Positions 11,047-22,480 of a stretch of DNA of 64,000 nucleotides are shown piece by piece. The notes beneath the pieces are model-generated. The model saw nothing but the letters and a program-made list of their open reading frames with translations. It was not told the DNA's origin and searched no databases. The stretch is from Mesostigma viride. Lineage: Eukaryota > Streptophyta > Mesostigmatophyceae > Mesostigmatales > Mesostigmataceae. Both the position numbers and the translations under genes were made by a program. Position 1 is the stretch's first letter. The number at the start of each line of letters is the position of its first letter. The DNA lies in assembly GCA_009746045.1 (NCBI GenBank), contig RPFO01000015.1, forward strand, positions 473,529-537,528, read 5' to 3'.

Positions 11047-13119
11047 CAGAGAGCCCGCAGGAGCAAGCGATGGTACCGGATCCGAGGGCGCATACCCGTC
11101 GGGAAAAACAGATCTACCAGGGGCTCCACGTTGGACGGCCACAACCGGATATGCCGAATCTCACGGGAGCGCCACCGACGGGCACACTGTCGCGACCCGA
11201 ACGTCTCGAGGTAGTCGCTAGCCCGGGGAGGAGGATGACCCCGGGAGTCCAGACCCTGGCCCGGGATGGGCGCTGGACGACGGGCATCCCACTCTAGGAT
11301 GGGCTGAAGGACCGTGCTGTACGCGGCACCCGGCACCGCAGGAAACTCTACCGTAAGGGCATCTGAGGCCATAATGCCCAGAGGCGGAGGGTAAGCCCAC
11401 TGGAACCCGCCGTAGGTGTCCAAGTCATTGTGGCGCCTAGCCCAGCGATACAGGACGCGCCGAACCAGGATCTCACCCTGGAACACCGGATCAGCTAAAA
11501 TAACCATATCAAAAGGAGGCCGATCAGTCTCAACTGGCAGGCCACGGTCCCGCGGCGCCCGACACACCTGGGAGAACCCGTAGGACATGGGCGAAATGGC
11601 AAGCTCGGCGGAGGCGCGCGGCAGGTCACACTGGCGGCAGGCGAGCGCAGACATACCGTACCCAAAGACAGGCGTGTCGCGCGACTCCGGAGTCGCATGC
11701 ACCACAGAAGGGGCCCGATCCCGATCGCCCTCTGACAACTCCCGAAGGGAATCAGCAGCGCGGGTGGCGCGAGGATCAGAGCCACTGGACCGAACAACCG
11801 CAGCCAAAGACCGCGGGGCCGAAGGGTCAGGGGCCAAAGAAGGGGTAGGAACCGGCACAGACGCAGACGGCGCCGGTACAACAGGGGGCCGCGTAGGACC
11901 CGATGCCGCAGGGGGTCGCGATGGCCCCGCCTCCGCAGCTGGCGCGCCGGTCTCTGGGGCGGAGCACCACCAGGCCACATGTTGAAAACAGGGCCCGTGG
12001 GGACAGGCAATCCGGCATACGACTGGTTACCGTCTAAACTCCAGTCAGGCACCGGAATCCTCTGCGGAGGACCGCCCTCCCAAAGCCTGGGAAGACCGCC
12101 CGGGTCGCTGAAGAAACCCCGCGAAGGCGGCGCTGACGCGGTGGGCGGCCCGGACGCGACGGCGACGGGCGCGACTGCTGGGACAGCGGACTCGCGCCGA
12201 GGCGCAGGTAAGTCCGTAGCAGGCGCAGAGGTAGCCGAAGGCGTAGGGGCCGTAGCAACAGAGGAAACCGCAGCCGCCGAGGGCTCGCGCGGCACAGACG
12301 GACCCGTAGACGTCGAGGCGACCGAAGGGGAAGGGGGCACCGATACAGCAGACACCCCACCTGGCGTGGCTGGAGCGTGCGCCTGGGCCGCCATGAAGGC
12401 CCCGAAGGCCGCCGTCAGGGACTGGATCTGCGCCTGCATCGCAGAAACTGTCGCCGAAAGAGGATCAGGCTCACGACCAGAGCCCAAAGGGGTAGGCTCC
12501 ACCGATGCGCGCAGGACCGACCTTGGTGAAGACGGGACAGGGGAAGGAGCCGACACTGAAGAGGAGGACGCCGCAGGGGAGGCCGAATACTCAGGAGTGT
12601 ACTGCGCCTCGACGGGTGCGTCCGTAGGAGTAGGGTCGCCCAATACTACGCCCGCTGTCTGGTCCGCTATCTCCATGAACTCTACTGCCCGTAGAAGGTC
12701 GCAGGGGTTCTCATCTACTTCTGCATCACCCTCGCCCGGAAGCCAGGGGAACAAATCCCGTAGGCAGGAGCGGCCCACAGGGGTAGAGAGGTAGGAAAAC
12801 ACCCGGGGGCACTGAAGGACCGCGGCTATCTGTCCCAAGGCTGGACAGCGAGAGCCACATCCTACAAGGCAATGCCCGGCATCGTCGAACCCATGCAGAA
12901 CTAGCTGTTGTGGATCATCAGGGGAAGGGCCGTACCACGCGACCCCAAAGAGAGCAGCCCTGACTAAAGCCGCATGATTGGCCTAGAGGGCCGACTGCAC
13001 GATGCCACCCGGATGACTGGACCGTGACACCCAGCGGCCCGGAAGGGCCTCGAAGTAAGCTCGGGTCCGGTGGCGGAGGGGAAGGTGGCCGGCTCTCCGC
13101 GGAGGGGTAGGATCAGCAT
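11047..13119 (-). pseudogene. ORF3 of element D (proximal part)
   Basis: This is a third ORF downstream of pol on the minus strand, probably starting at ATG 13117-13119. Visible parts in order: a tract with YFEALPGRW (frameshifted against E); a region with WYGPSPDDP...HGFDDAGHCLVGCGSRCPALG and VFSYLSTPVGRSCLR; an acidic segment; a long Ser/Pro/Ala-rich linker containing MQAQIQSLTAAFGAFMAA (possible coiled coil); LPRLWEGGPPQRIPVPDW; CRQCDLPRA; and a conserved C-terminal domain. Defects include a 1-nt deletion near 13060, a TAG near 12980 where E has CAG, and a frameshift near 11975. Element A splits it from its C-terminus at 4460-4715. Function unknown; I see no signal peptide or membrane segment that would make it an envelope protein. 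Confidence 0.75.
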
Positions 13120-13191
13120 GATGGCTGCGGAGGGGAGGGGACAACCAACCAACCACCAATAGCAGAAATACATAAGAGGGGCAGGTTGCAA

Positions 13192-16100
13192 CTAGAGCTG
13201 GTGTAGGGTTTTGTATTCCTGCAGCAGGCGACTACAACCATCTAACTCACTCTCCGTGTACCATACTTTATCTACCTCACTACGAGCATACATCCACTTC
13301 ACTTTATACTGACGCTGGGTACCGCGGCCCTTTTTGATATCTCTATGGGCCACGATGCTCTCTACTTCGTGTTCTACCTCCCCAGTGTCAGGGTTATGCT
13401 CTAAAGGGGCAGGCGCTAGCTCTCTACCAGCGAACGTGCTAGGGTGGTACAACTTCAGCTGGCTTCTATGGAAGGTGTTAGAATGTGTCTGCCAAGAGGT
13501 AGGGATATCGACTTTATATAAGAAATTTCCTACTCTAGACAACACACGGAAGGGTCCTAAGAAGGCGGGCCTAAGTTTGACCTTAAGTTCTGCTTCAAAC
13601 TTATGAGCAAAACGGCCAACACGGGGGCCTTCTACTAATACTAGATCTCCTATTTCTATCTCAGGTGCTCTTCTATCTAAGGAGGCACGCAACCTAGCAA
13701 GGTACTTAGACTGAGCTTTTTGGTACCCTGAGATCGCGTGGTCATGTGCAGTTTTCATTCTATCTAGCAAGGACTGTACACCTTCTACAGTATCCGGGAC
13801 ACATCATCCTTGTCCCGTAGAGGACTAGCTAAGAGAGAGGTAGGGGTAAGAGGCTGTCTACCAGTATCTAGGAAGAAGGGCGTATATCCATGCGCAGCCT
13901 GGGGCAATTGTTGAGGGAGAACTCTACCAAACATAAGTAATCCTCCCAATCACTTCCCGAGCCATTAACATAGTGCCTAAGCGCTTCTTCCACTACCCTA
14001 TTAAGACGCTCTATACTAAATGAGAGGAGGAGGAGTGGTAGGCAGTACCGTAGGTAACCTTGGTACCGATGGCAGCGAAAAACTGCTGCCAAAAATCTGA
14101 GGTAAATAGCTTATCTTTATCACTAATAAACTGCCTACTCAAACCATGATATCTGTATACATTATTGAGGTATAGGCGTGCGCAATCACGTGCGGTGAGT
14201 TCTAAAGGGCACGGCACGAGATGGCACATACGAGTAAAACGATCTATGAACACAAGGATCTGGGCATTACCCCTATCATTCTTTCTGAAAGGTCCTACAA
14301 AATCCATCATGATAGAATCCCACGGCATGATGGGATCAGGCAAGGTCCTAGGTTCTGCTATCTGTCCTACGTTATTGGGTTTCATCTCCTGGCAAGATTG
14401 ACAAGTTCTAACATACTCATCTACATCCTTAAAAAGGGAAGGCCAGTAATAAGAGCGGGTTACTAGGTCCCGTACCCGTTTACCACCCTGATGAGCAGAT
14501 AAGTCATGCAACTCAAAGAGCAAGGAGGAGCGACAGATAGGAGGGACATACAGGCGCCATTGAGGGGGAGAATCTGCTATCTGCACATATAAAAATCCAC
14601 CTACAAATTTACAAGGGTGCTTGCCTAATTGTTGGGGATGGGCAGCAATGGCAGCTAATGCTTCCGGCTCAGTGGCCGTAAATCTACTAATAAGGCGTTC
14701 AAGATCAGAGGTAGGCATCGCTACAGAGGTATCCAGAACAGGTTTAAAGAGATCTCCTACCGCCTTGCCAAAGAGAAGGGGAGGTCCTAGAGGGACTATG
14801 TTTTCATAAGACTTTCCTGACCTAGTCGCTATATGGCTAAGCGGTATAGAAATTTTATTTTTCCCCTCCCCCCCCACCGAGGCCACAGGAAGGGCCTCAC
14901 ACGGGAGAGAGAGTCCTACGTGAGAAAGGAGATCAGGCATGCGAACAGCTGTATGAAAGAGGTAGGCATAGGATTCATCATCAGGTAGTTCACCATAAGG
15001 GGTTACACCCATAGTAGTAGGAACTAGAGTAGTATTGAGAACATCAAGGTCCTCGAAAAAGGAGTAATCTGCACGACGAGAGAGTGCATCTGGTACTATG
15101 TTATCTACACCCTTAACATACTGAAGTTTAAAAGGGGAAAACTGTGCTAAAAACTCCATCCAGCGCGCTTGACGAGGGGTAAGGTTGGGTTGTGAGAGAA
15201 GATGGGTAAGGGGACGGTGATCCGTCTGGATAACTAATCTATAAGGATCAATTCACAGGGTTCATTCAGACAAACATCAAATTGAGCACCTTTAAGAAAG
15301 TGCTGCCACGCGTGGCAACAATACACCACAGCTAATAGTTCCTGCTGGTGTACGGGATAGTTACGCTCCGCAGGAAGCATTGTCCTAGAGATATACTCGA
15401 TTGGCTGTAAGCCCTGACCCTGATCCTGGAGAAGGACGCCCCCTATAGCTACCTTGCTAGCATCTGTAGCTACAACAAAGGGTTTAGTAGTATCCGGTAG
15501 GATGAGTACAGGAGGGGAGAGGAGTAGGGATTTTAGACACTGAAAAGCCGACTGACATTCACTACTCCAAACAAAGGGGATATCCTTCTTTAATAGATGA
15601 TTAATAGGGGCTGCTATAGTTGCGAAACGCGGGATAAAACGCCTATAGTAAGAAGCAATTCCTAGAAAACTACGTACACCTTTAACGTCGGTAGGGGTAG
15701 GCCATTCCTGAATTGACTTAGTTTTATCCGGGTCGGTAGCGACCCCGGCATCTGACAGAACGTGCCCTAAAAATGGGACACTCCTACCCGAACGAACTTT
15801 AGCACGGCGCGCCCATAAAGAATTTTCAGCCATGATTTCTAATACTTTCTTTAAATCACGTAGGTGCGTTTCAAAATCAGGAGAATAAATAAGAATATCA
15901 TCTAAGTAAGCTTGAGCACAAGAACGGTCATGCTCAGATAAAGAAACAGAGGAGAAGGAAGGATCCTTTAAATCAGAGGACACTTGAGGAAGGTGAGAAT
16001 TTCCCATAACAGGTCTAAGCACTTCATTCATTAACATTTGGAAAGAGGCAGGAGAGTTACAGAGTCCCATAGCCGCTACTCTAAACTGGTAATGCCCAAA

Positions 16101-17323
16101 AGGGGTAGCAAAGGCGGTTTTGTGGCAATCCTCAGGAGCTATACGTAGTTGCCAAAAACCATCCGCACAATCTAGTACTGTGAAACAGGTAGAACCTTTA
16201 ACCTTATTAAATATATCATCAATACGAGGTAGAGGGTATTTAGACTTCACAGTAATATCGTTTAACTTCCTATAATCAGTAACTAGGCGAAACTTGCCAT
16301 TTGGCTTAGGAACTAACAGGACACCAGCGGAGTAGGGGGAGTTACTAGGCTCTATCAATCCTGCTTCTAATAGTGACACTAAAATCTGTTTTAGTTCCTT
16401 TAATTCGGTAGGGCCCATTCTATACATCGGAGAGTGCGTAGGAACTGCACCGTCCTTGATAACTACACGGTGTAAAACAGAACGAGGAGGAGGATAAGAA
16501 GGAGTCTTTTCTTCAAATACTTTTGAGGAATCTATCACAGCCATGTATCTTACTATTTCATTTTCAGTAAATCCCACTCCTATTGTATCCACTGTGTTTA
16601 CATCTATATCCACACTATTATTAGTGATAGGTATCTCCTGTACTTCTAACTGAAGGAACATACATAGTAAGTATCCATATTCCTTTAGTTCAGATCGCAA
16701 TTCATCATTGGACATTAATACTTCAGGTATAGGTCTTACAGGAGGATCAACAGGTGTAGGAGGAGTAATATCTACCAAGGATAAATTTTCTAATCAATAA
16801 TGACGTTCCGGTACCCAGTAAGAGCTATCTGGAAACCAAATGACCATGGTATCATAATTAATAGTAATCTTATTATCCTGGTGCCAATCCAATCCTAGTA
16901 ATACATCAGCGGTAGTGATAGGGCCTATAGTGGCAGTCAGGTTGACCGTACGTCCTTGTATGACCAGGGGAAGGGACACCGTACCCGGGGAATGACTGGT
17001 GCGACCGTCAGCATAATGGACAGTGACAGTTTTTGTGTGAGGGGTAGGGACTAGTCCTAAACGCCTAACTAGGGCCTCGCTCACAAAGGAGCTAGCCGCA
17101 CCGCTATCCACTAACACAGAGACATTCAAGAGTTCATCAGCATGCAAGAAGGGGTCTACAACAGTATGAGGGACGGTTAAGCCACCATTCAAGAACATAA
17201 GAGGACGCACACGTAGTGGTAGGGATGATTCAGCTCCTACAGAGGTTATAAAAACAGGCAAGCAAAAATTATTATCTGGGGTACTATCTAAGGACCTGTC
17301 CAGGTTACCCCCGGCTGACAGGC
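13192..17323 (-). pseudogene. pol of element D (PR-RT-RH-IN-chromodomain), broken
   Basis: Order on the minus strand: aspartic protease VDSGAASSF (about 17100); RT with KLNDITVKSKYPLPR and YLDDILIYS; RNase H VATDASKVAIGGVL; integrase with HH-CC zinc finger (HDLSAHQGG...CQSCQ) and D,D,E core (MMDFVG, SDKDKLF, SSSSHLVE); C-terminal chromodomain-like YKVKWMY...ESELDGC. All catalytic residues are visible. Breaks against E: TGA at about 16791 (AGA in E), a 1-nt loss near 15241, a 2-nt gain near 14010, and 1-nt losses near 13905 and 13797. gag is in a different frame, with a run of eight G in gag just before its stop. The chromodomain tail places it among chromoviruses. Confidence 0.92.
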
Positions 17324-18980
17324 CTACTGTTCCCCCTCCCCCCCCAAATCCATAGGAACTAACCCCGAAGAAGACCCTGGCGGAAAAGCCACTGCTGGAG
17401 GGTCACGAGGGATTGAAGAGGGTGCGGGAGCCTGATTATCATAGGGGAACCCTGGGGATCCTGTCTGCACAGCATTCAGCCTACTAGGGGTAGCTGAAGG
17501 AATGCGTCCTGAAGTGGGACGAATAGGAGCACGCTGAGGGGTACGAGGAGGGCGAGCGTCGGGATGAGGGGGAGCACCCGAAAGGAACTTGGGGCACTCA
17601 CGTTTAAGATGACCTACTTCCTTACAATGATAGCAGGTGATATGAGAGACATCCAGAGCTGAAAGGTCAGTCACACAAATATCTAATTCTTCTACATAGG
17701 AGTTCTCCTCCTCAGGGGTAAGGCTAATATTATTAATACGGGAACGGGTAGGAAGAGAAGGCGTGGAGAAGAAATCTGCTACTCGTAAAAGATGCTGGCG
17801 CACATGCTTGAGGGGCAGGTCAGTAAAACGGTAGGCAGAGAACTGGCGCTTGACTTCACGCAATAAGGGTCTACTGAGGCCCTGAAGGAAGCGGGCACGT
17901 ACTTCTGCACCCGACAAATCCCTAATTCGTACCATCTGAGCATCAAACTCTTTCATATATTCTTTGAAGGATTTGGTACCCTGCTGCAAGGTACCAAAGG
18001 CTAATCTATCCTGCCAATCTGCATCGGGAGGGACTAAATGGTTCTCTAAACGCTTAAACAATTCTGCTACAGAGTTTGGGTAGGCATGAGAGGCAAGAGA
18101 CTCACACTGGATGAGGTTAGCAAGCTCAGGAGTAATGCAGGTAGTAAGATAATGAGGAACTAGTACAGCATCAGAGAGGCGCCACCTATTGTGGTTCTGC
18201 CAGGACTCTGTGTTCTGGGTGAGCAACATAATGAAGGTGAAAAACTGTTGAGGGGTAGACTTGACATCCAGCTTAGGAAGGTTGGCAAAGAGGGGAAGAG
18301 CAGGAGGCTTAGGGGGATTAGAAGAATCAGTTTTTCCCATAGGGCCACTATCTTCCACTGCTACATAAGCGGGATAGAAGGAAGGGATAGGAAAAGTTTT
18401 GGGTAGGGGTCTAGAGGGAGCCACCGTTTCAGGATGGTGCCCATAGGAGAAGGGAACAGTATATTGCTCACGAAGAGAGGAGTAGGCAAAATGATCATAA
18501 TTCCTATCATCTAGGGGCATGGTACTGAAATCATTATTAACTTCTAAATCAGCCACACGGGTAGGGACCTGGGCAGCCTCATAGGCCGTCTCAGGGTAGG
18601 ACCAGGAAGCAGGTGGGTAAAAGGGAACTGCACTAGGGCGCCCAGAAGGGCCGACAGGGGCAGAGGTACGACCCGTGTTAAAGGCAGGCATGGAAGGCAC
18701 AGGGTGGGAAGGAGGCCTAGAAGCATTGTTAGTGAGTGGGGACCTGCTGGAGGGGTGAGCCAAGGTTGCAGAAGGGGCAGGGGCCTGGTTCACAGCAAAA
18801 GAGGGTTCATCACTAAATCTGACTTGTGAGAAACGTTGTTCATAGGTAGGTGGGGTGATTGAGGGACGACGGCGACCACCAGCAACAGGAGAAGGAGGTG
18901 AGGTACGCAGAATACCTTGAGGAGTGAGATGGTGTACCGTTTCCAAGGAGTCTCGTCGGTTACCACGAGTATTGTTAGTG

Positions 18981-19012
<32 letters not shown>

Positions 19013-19051
19013 GGTAGGTATAGGCGACATATCTCCACCCACTGGATCCAT
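17324..19051 (-). CDS. gag of element D
   Basis: 575 codons, uninterrupted, from ATG 19051. Residues about 10-30 are poly-Asn (NNNNNTNNN), followed by a Pro/Ser-rich low-complexity N-terminus. A capsid-like domain runs from about residue 235 (LPLFANLPKLDV...) to residue 430, with FKEYMKEFDAQM and ARFLQGLSRPLLREVK. A CCHC zinc knuckle CYHCKEVGHLKREC lies near residue 480, then a Pro/Arg-rich tail. The ORF ends PMDLGGEGEQ in the run of eight G bases at the gag-pol boundary. The protein would form the virus-like particle. It is the only fully open gag among the four elements. Confidence 0.92.
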
Positions 19052-19131
19052 CTTTAATTAAGTAAAGGAATAGGAATCTAGATGAAAGCAACAAAGGAAA
19101 AAGGAAAAACCTTGAAGGCCTGAAGCAAGAA

Positions 19132-19524
19132 TCAATCCTTTTTAACAACAGTAATGGATAGGGAACCAAACTCCAAAGTGAGAGGAGTATCTGAGGCAGA
19201 TGCAGATGCAGCCCGTTTAGGGGGAGAAGAAGGAGGGGTAGCAAAGACTAGAGCTTCTACGGGAGGACGACCATGAGGAATAGGGCGTACATGCAGGCCT
19301 AAATCTGTTTGGCTGTGCTCTATAAGGAACTGCTGAGCTTCTTCGAAGGACATAAATTTCTTATACCTAATTACGTTGTATACACGATTCTGAACGATCT
19401 TCCTAGCGTCGGACCAAGAAAGGAAAATGGAGGACCATTGAGGCGTAATCACTACGTAATATTTAGCTAGACTATTGTCGCTAGAAGAATGGGAAGGAGC
19501 AGTAAAAGATCGCCGCTGGCTCAT
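19132..19524 (-). CDS. ORF1 of element D, viroplasmin-like
   Basis: 130 codons, intact, ATG at 19522-19524, 80 bp upstream of gag. Residues ~21-70 read AKYYVVITPQWSSIFLSWSD...YKKFMSFEEAQQFLIEH. That fits the pattern of the caulimovirus viroplasmin / RNase H1 N-terminal domain: YYVV, IFxSW, a Lys-Phe pair, and EEAxxFL. In RNase H1 this fold binds RNA/DNA hybrids; in caulimovirus P6 it is a small domain of a multifunctional protein. The C-terminal third (FATPPSSPPKR...LEFGSLSITVVKK) has a conserved LTLEFGSLSI strand that is also seen in E and, weakly, in B (VTFNQLTIS). A nucleic-acid-binding helper of reverse transcription is an inference. Confidence 0.8.
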   Translation of the reverse strand: MSQRRSFTAPSHSSSDNSLAKYYVVITPQWSSIFLSWSDARKIVQNRVYNVIRYKKFMSFEEAQQFLIEHSQTDLGLHVRPIPHGRPPVEALVFATPPSSPPKRAASASASDTPLTLEFGSLSITVVKKD

Positions 19525-20036
19525 GGTAACGCACCTGGTAGGTCTTGAGTAGTCAATTGAGGAGAACGAGGAGAAGGCGACTTATCTCGGGTGTCTGAAA
19601 CCGAACCAGATTGACGACGCACGCAGGGGCGAGGTTTCCAGCGCCAGGTGGTCGTAAGTATCCGGTTTCAAGAATTCTGCGTCCGGCGATGGGTCGTCTA
19701 AATACAAAGCAGGCAAGATGCAGAAAAAGTGTAATCTACGAGACGCTAGCCGTCTCTCTATCGTCGAACCAAAGCCATCACCTGTCTACGGCAGGAAACG
19801 ACATTTCTCAGGAAAACAAAACGAGGAAAAGGAGCTATCTATAAAAGGATTTTCCGCTTCGAGCAGGTCTATCTTCTAGGTAGGGCGTGTCCTGAATCAG
19901 GCAGCACTACCCCCCCAGCTCGCAGGCGACCCGCCCATTACCTGTCAAGTAGGTGTCGTCTTCATTTTCCCAGCCGCGGAAGGGTTGATTCAATGACGTA
20001 TGTTGCAAAGGATCGTCGTCTCGCTCTCTATCTAAA
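19525..20036 (-). other. untranslated leader of element D
   Basis: About 510 bp between PBS and ORF1, with no ORF I can support. Similar in size to the leaders of E and B. Confidence 0.6.
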
Positions 20037-20051
20037 CTACCTCCGAGTCCA
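20037..20051 (-). promoter_or_regulatory. primer-binding site of element D
   Basis: The minus strand reads tggactcggaggtag, 1 nt after the 5' LTR. The cggagg core is shared with A, B and E. Confidence 0.65.
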
Positions 20052-20052
20052 T

Positions 20053-20624
20053 TGTTATGCCGCAAGCCTCGGCCGCCACCTCTACCTCTACCTGGCCTGA
20101 TGCTACCTAGGCTAGTAAGGCCGCCTCTATTTAAACCCCTAGCGAAAGACGAACGAGACGATCCAGATCTCAATGCATTTACATATGTGCTACTGTAATA
20201 CGCCATAAGCCATTTAACCAAACCCGTTTACTCCAGGAATAGAGGAAGGAAACACAACTAAACTGCCGTGACCCAAGCTAATATGTGTTAATTCATTTAA
20301 CACACGCCGAGTGCCCACACAAGGAGTGGAACGTGCATAAATGGTCACCAACGGTCCAACAGGCTCGGGCCGATCTGGCCCTCGCCTGTCGAAACACAGA
20401 AACACAGGCAGGTGCACAGATGCACGCCGGTCCACTACATTCTACCGAAGGATAAGGACCACTAATAAAGTACGCGGCGCGGCGCCCAAAGGCACCCAAT
20501 ATACCACAGTACTGTTACGAGGACAATAATGTCCCAGCTGGAACTACACGTAAACCTAGGAACAACCGAGGCCAAGGACCTAATTTACGTCCGTAACTAC
20601 AACGAATTGTTACGCGACGTAACA
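20053..20624 (-). repeat. 5' LTR of element D
   Basis: 572 bp, TG...CA, with the same ends as 3506-4088. It lacks the extra ccatacg repeats of the other copy. The TSD ggagg follows at 20625-20629. Confidence 0.95.
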
Positions 20625-20629
20625 GGAGG

Positions 20630-20858
20630 CTGCTTGCTGGGATTCCGCCATAGCTCGTATCCGGAAAAGACGAACTCCGCCTGTGCCGCATTTTATTATA
20701 ATAATAGCTTACTTACGAAATCTGGGGCGATGGCTGCCGGAAATGATATCAATGTGTTTGTCTTGAGAAGACAATTCTATTGCAACCAACCCGGTGTAAT
20801 TTCATGACCGGAATCAAAAGTTATGAGCACAGTCTCTCGTATATTGCATTTGTGCGTT
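20630..20858 (-). other. start of the LINE ORF1 and its upstream sequence
   Basis: The ATG at 20649-20651 plus a few codons (MAESQQA) join in frame with the ORF1 remnant at 3505 once D is removed. The bases above it are probably the LINE 5' UTR. 20848-20858 (atttgtgcgtt) is the target duplication of the next insertion. Confidence 0.55.
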
Positions 20859-21003
20859 AATTAATTAATTAATAGACACGTGACTGCGTCACGTGAGCAT
20901 AAGTCCTCAGTGGGAGGGGAACATGGGATGGAATGGATGGTATAAGCTATCTAGGTCCTAGTTACAGGGGTGTGGGCACCGCGGCCCGAATCGCTATATG
21001 AAT
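20859..21003 (-). mobile_element. 5'-truncated retroposon tail, 145 bp
   Basis: Flanked by an exact 11-bp duplication, atttgtgcgtt (20848-20858 and 21004-21014). On the minus strand the insert ends with the stem cacgtgacgcagtcacgtg, then a (TTAA)n tail. It is nearly identical to the insert at 22481-22647. Confidence 0.85.
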
Positions 21004-21195
21004 ATTTGTGCGTTGCTGTTGGTTAACTCTTGCTTGTTCTTGACGCTCCTTGCTCAAAGGATCTGAAATTAATCAACATGTAACAGCGTTACGTGAGCAT
21101 AAGTCCTCATTCAGTCAAGTGGGATGGGATGGTTGGAGCTAGTTACAGGGTTGCGGGCATCACGGCCGCCGAATTTCTGTGAATGCCATACGTGG

Positions 21196-22264
21196 TCACA
21201 CGCGGAGCCCCGGCACTGGCTTGGGGGTGGTCTCCTTCAAAACTGCCTGCCACCTATCCTTGCGAACCATCTGCCTCCATATTACTGACATGCCAGGGGG
21301 CTGCCCTGGTGTGAGCCCATTGCGGCGTGGGTAACACATATCCATGCCTAGTCTATATTCCGGAAAGTCCACGGGTGGCGCCCCTGCCGCGCTTGGCCTG
21401 GGGCACGCCATGTGAGAACAAAACGCCCAGGTTGGGCGGGCTTGGTGCCTGCTGAGCAATCCAGAGTGTCTACCTGTTCTGGGCGTGCGAGGTGCCCGGC
21501 TAGGCCCAGGCGCCTGTGCCTAATAATATGGAAAGCGTAGGATACATCAGCATACAAATCCTCATGGCGAATGTGCATGCTGAATGGAATATTAAGCGCA
21601 CTACGTAGCATCTTGGTGACCGCGCCGTCGAGTTGCTGCTCCAGCTCCGGCGTTAGCGTCCACGTCTCAGCTCCATAGGTCAGGATCGTCAAGATGACGA
21701 CCTTGAAGAGGTCTCGTTTAACGGTCCGGGGCAGGGCGGGGTTGCTATACCAGCGACGGTGCTCGTGGAGCTGTGCCCAGGCCATACCAATCCGGGTCAT
21801 CATGTCGTCCTCGCAGTCGGGAAGCCAGCTGCCTAGCAGCTTGAAGCGACCGGAAGCAGGGAAGGGAACTGGGGCGTCGTCTAACAGGCGGAGCTCAGGG
21901 GGGGGGGCGGCCAGGCCAAGGGCCATGGCCTCCGTCTTGGGGCTGATTTCGAGACCAACCGCCCGGGCCTCGAGAGCCAGGCAGTCCAACCAAAGTTCGG
22001 CAGACGCTGGCTGCTCGATGCGAGTGATGTCGTCGGCATAAATAAGCTCAGCGAGTAAATTCTGCGTGTTAGTCGGGCCCCCTTCCCCGGGCTCATTCTG
22101 AATCTCGAGGCCCGAGGGGCATGGCCAGCAATGCTAGCAAAGCGGGCACGTGCCTGGCGCACATCATAATCCACTACAATAATGAACAGGTACGGTGACA
22201 GGACGCGGCCCTGCCAGACGCCGGTCTGCAGTGGACATGGCGGTGCCTGCCATGGCCGCCACAT
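21196..22264 (-). pseudogene. LINE reverse-transcriptase remnant (C-terminal half)
   Basis: The minus strand reads TGVWQGRVLSPYLFIIVVD (RT substrate-binding region), then after a frameshift LIYADDITRIEQP with the catalytic YADD near 22040. It continues VGLEISPKTEAM, FKLLGSWLPD, LTYGAETWTLTPELEQQL and the LINE thumb-like tail. N-terminal RT and endonuclease domains are absent. It is a 5'-truncated, frame-broken non-LTR ORF2. Downstream, 21060-21195 is its 3' UTR, related to the short retroposons at 20859 and 22481. Confidence 0.85.
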
Positions 22265-22440
22265 CTACAGCGAGGGGGGTCACGTGCTGCTCGAAGGCCT
22301 CCTTGAGGAGGGGGGAGAGCCCGGCAGCCAGCAAGCCTCCCATGGCCGCGCCACATCTGCAGCGAGGGGCCGGGGTCACGTGTGTAACAGAATAAAATGG
22401 TGGACTCTGCTCCACTAAATATACCAGATCTTTTACCTCC
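22265..22440 (-). repeat. short imperfect tandem duplication upstream of the LINE RT
   Basis: ccacatctacagcgaggg...gtcacgtg and ccacatctgcagcgaggg...gtcacgtg recur about 100 bp apart. On the minus strand the segment encodes LLKEAFEQHV, echoed as LLKEASEQYI in the ORF at 23234-23689. Confidence 0.5.
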
Positions 22441-22480
22441 TGTCACTTAAGGACTTATCAAATCCCAAGAGACAGGGGAA

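Larger units (their letters stand above)
3506..20624 (-). mobile_element. Ty3/gypsy LTR retrotransposon D, with element A nested in it
   Basis: Minus-strand order: LTR 20053-20624, PBS, ORF1 19132-19524, gag 17324-19051, pol 13192-17323, ORF3 13119-11047 plus 4715-4460, PPT, LTR 3506-4088. The 5-bp TSD ggagg is present on both sides. Without nested A and one cagag copy, D is about 10.8 kb, like its relative E. The two LTRs differ by a few substitutions and short indels (for example a duplicated ccatacg near 3660), so D is older than A. pol and ORF3 carry stops and frameshifts; gag and ORF1 are open. Confidence 0.95.

Noticed and set aside
11587-12794. Plus-strand Gly/Ala/Thr-rich frames opposite ORF3 of D
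   Set aside because: Complement of the low-complexity ORF3 linker; not conserved as protein between D and E.
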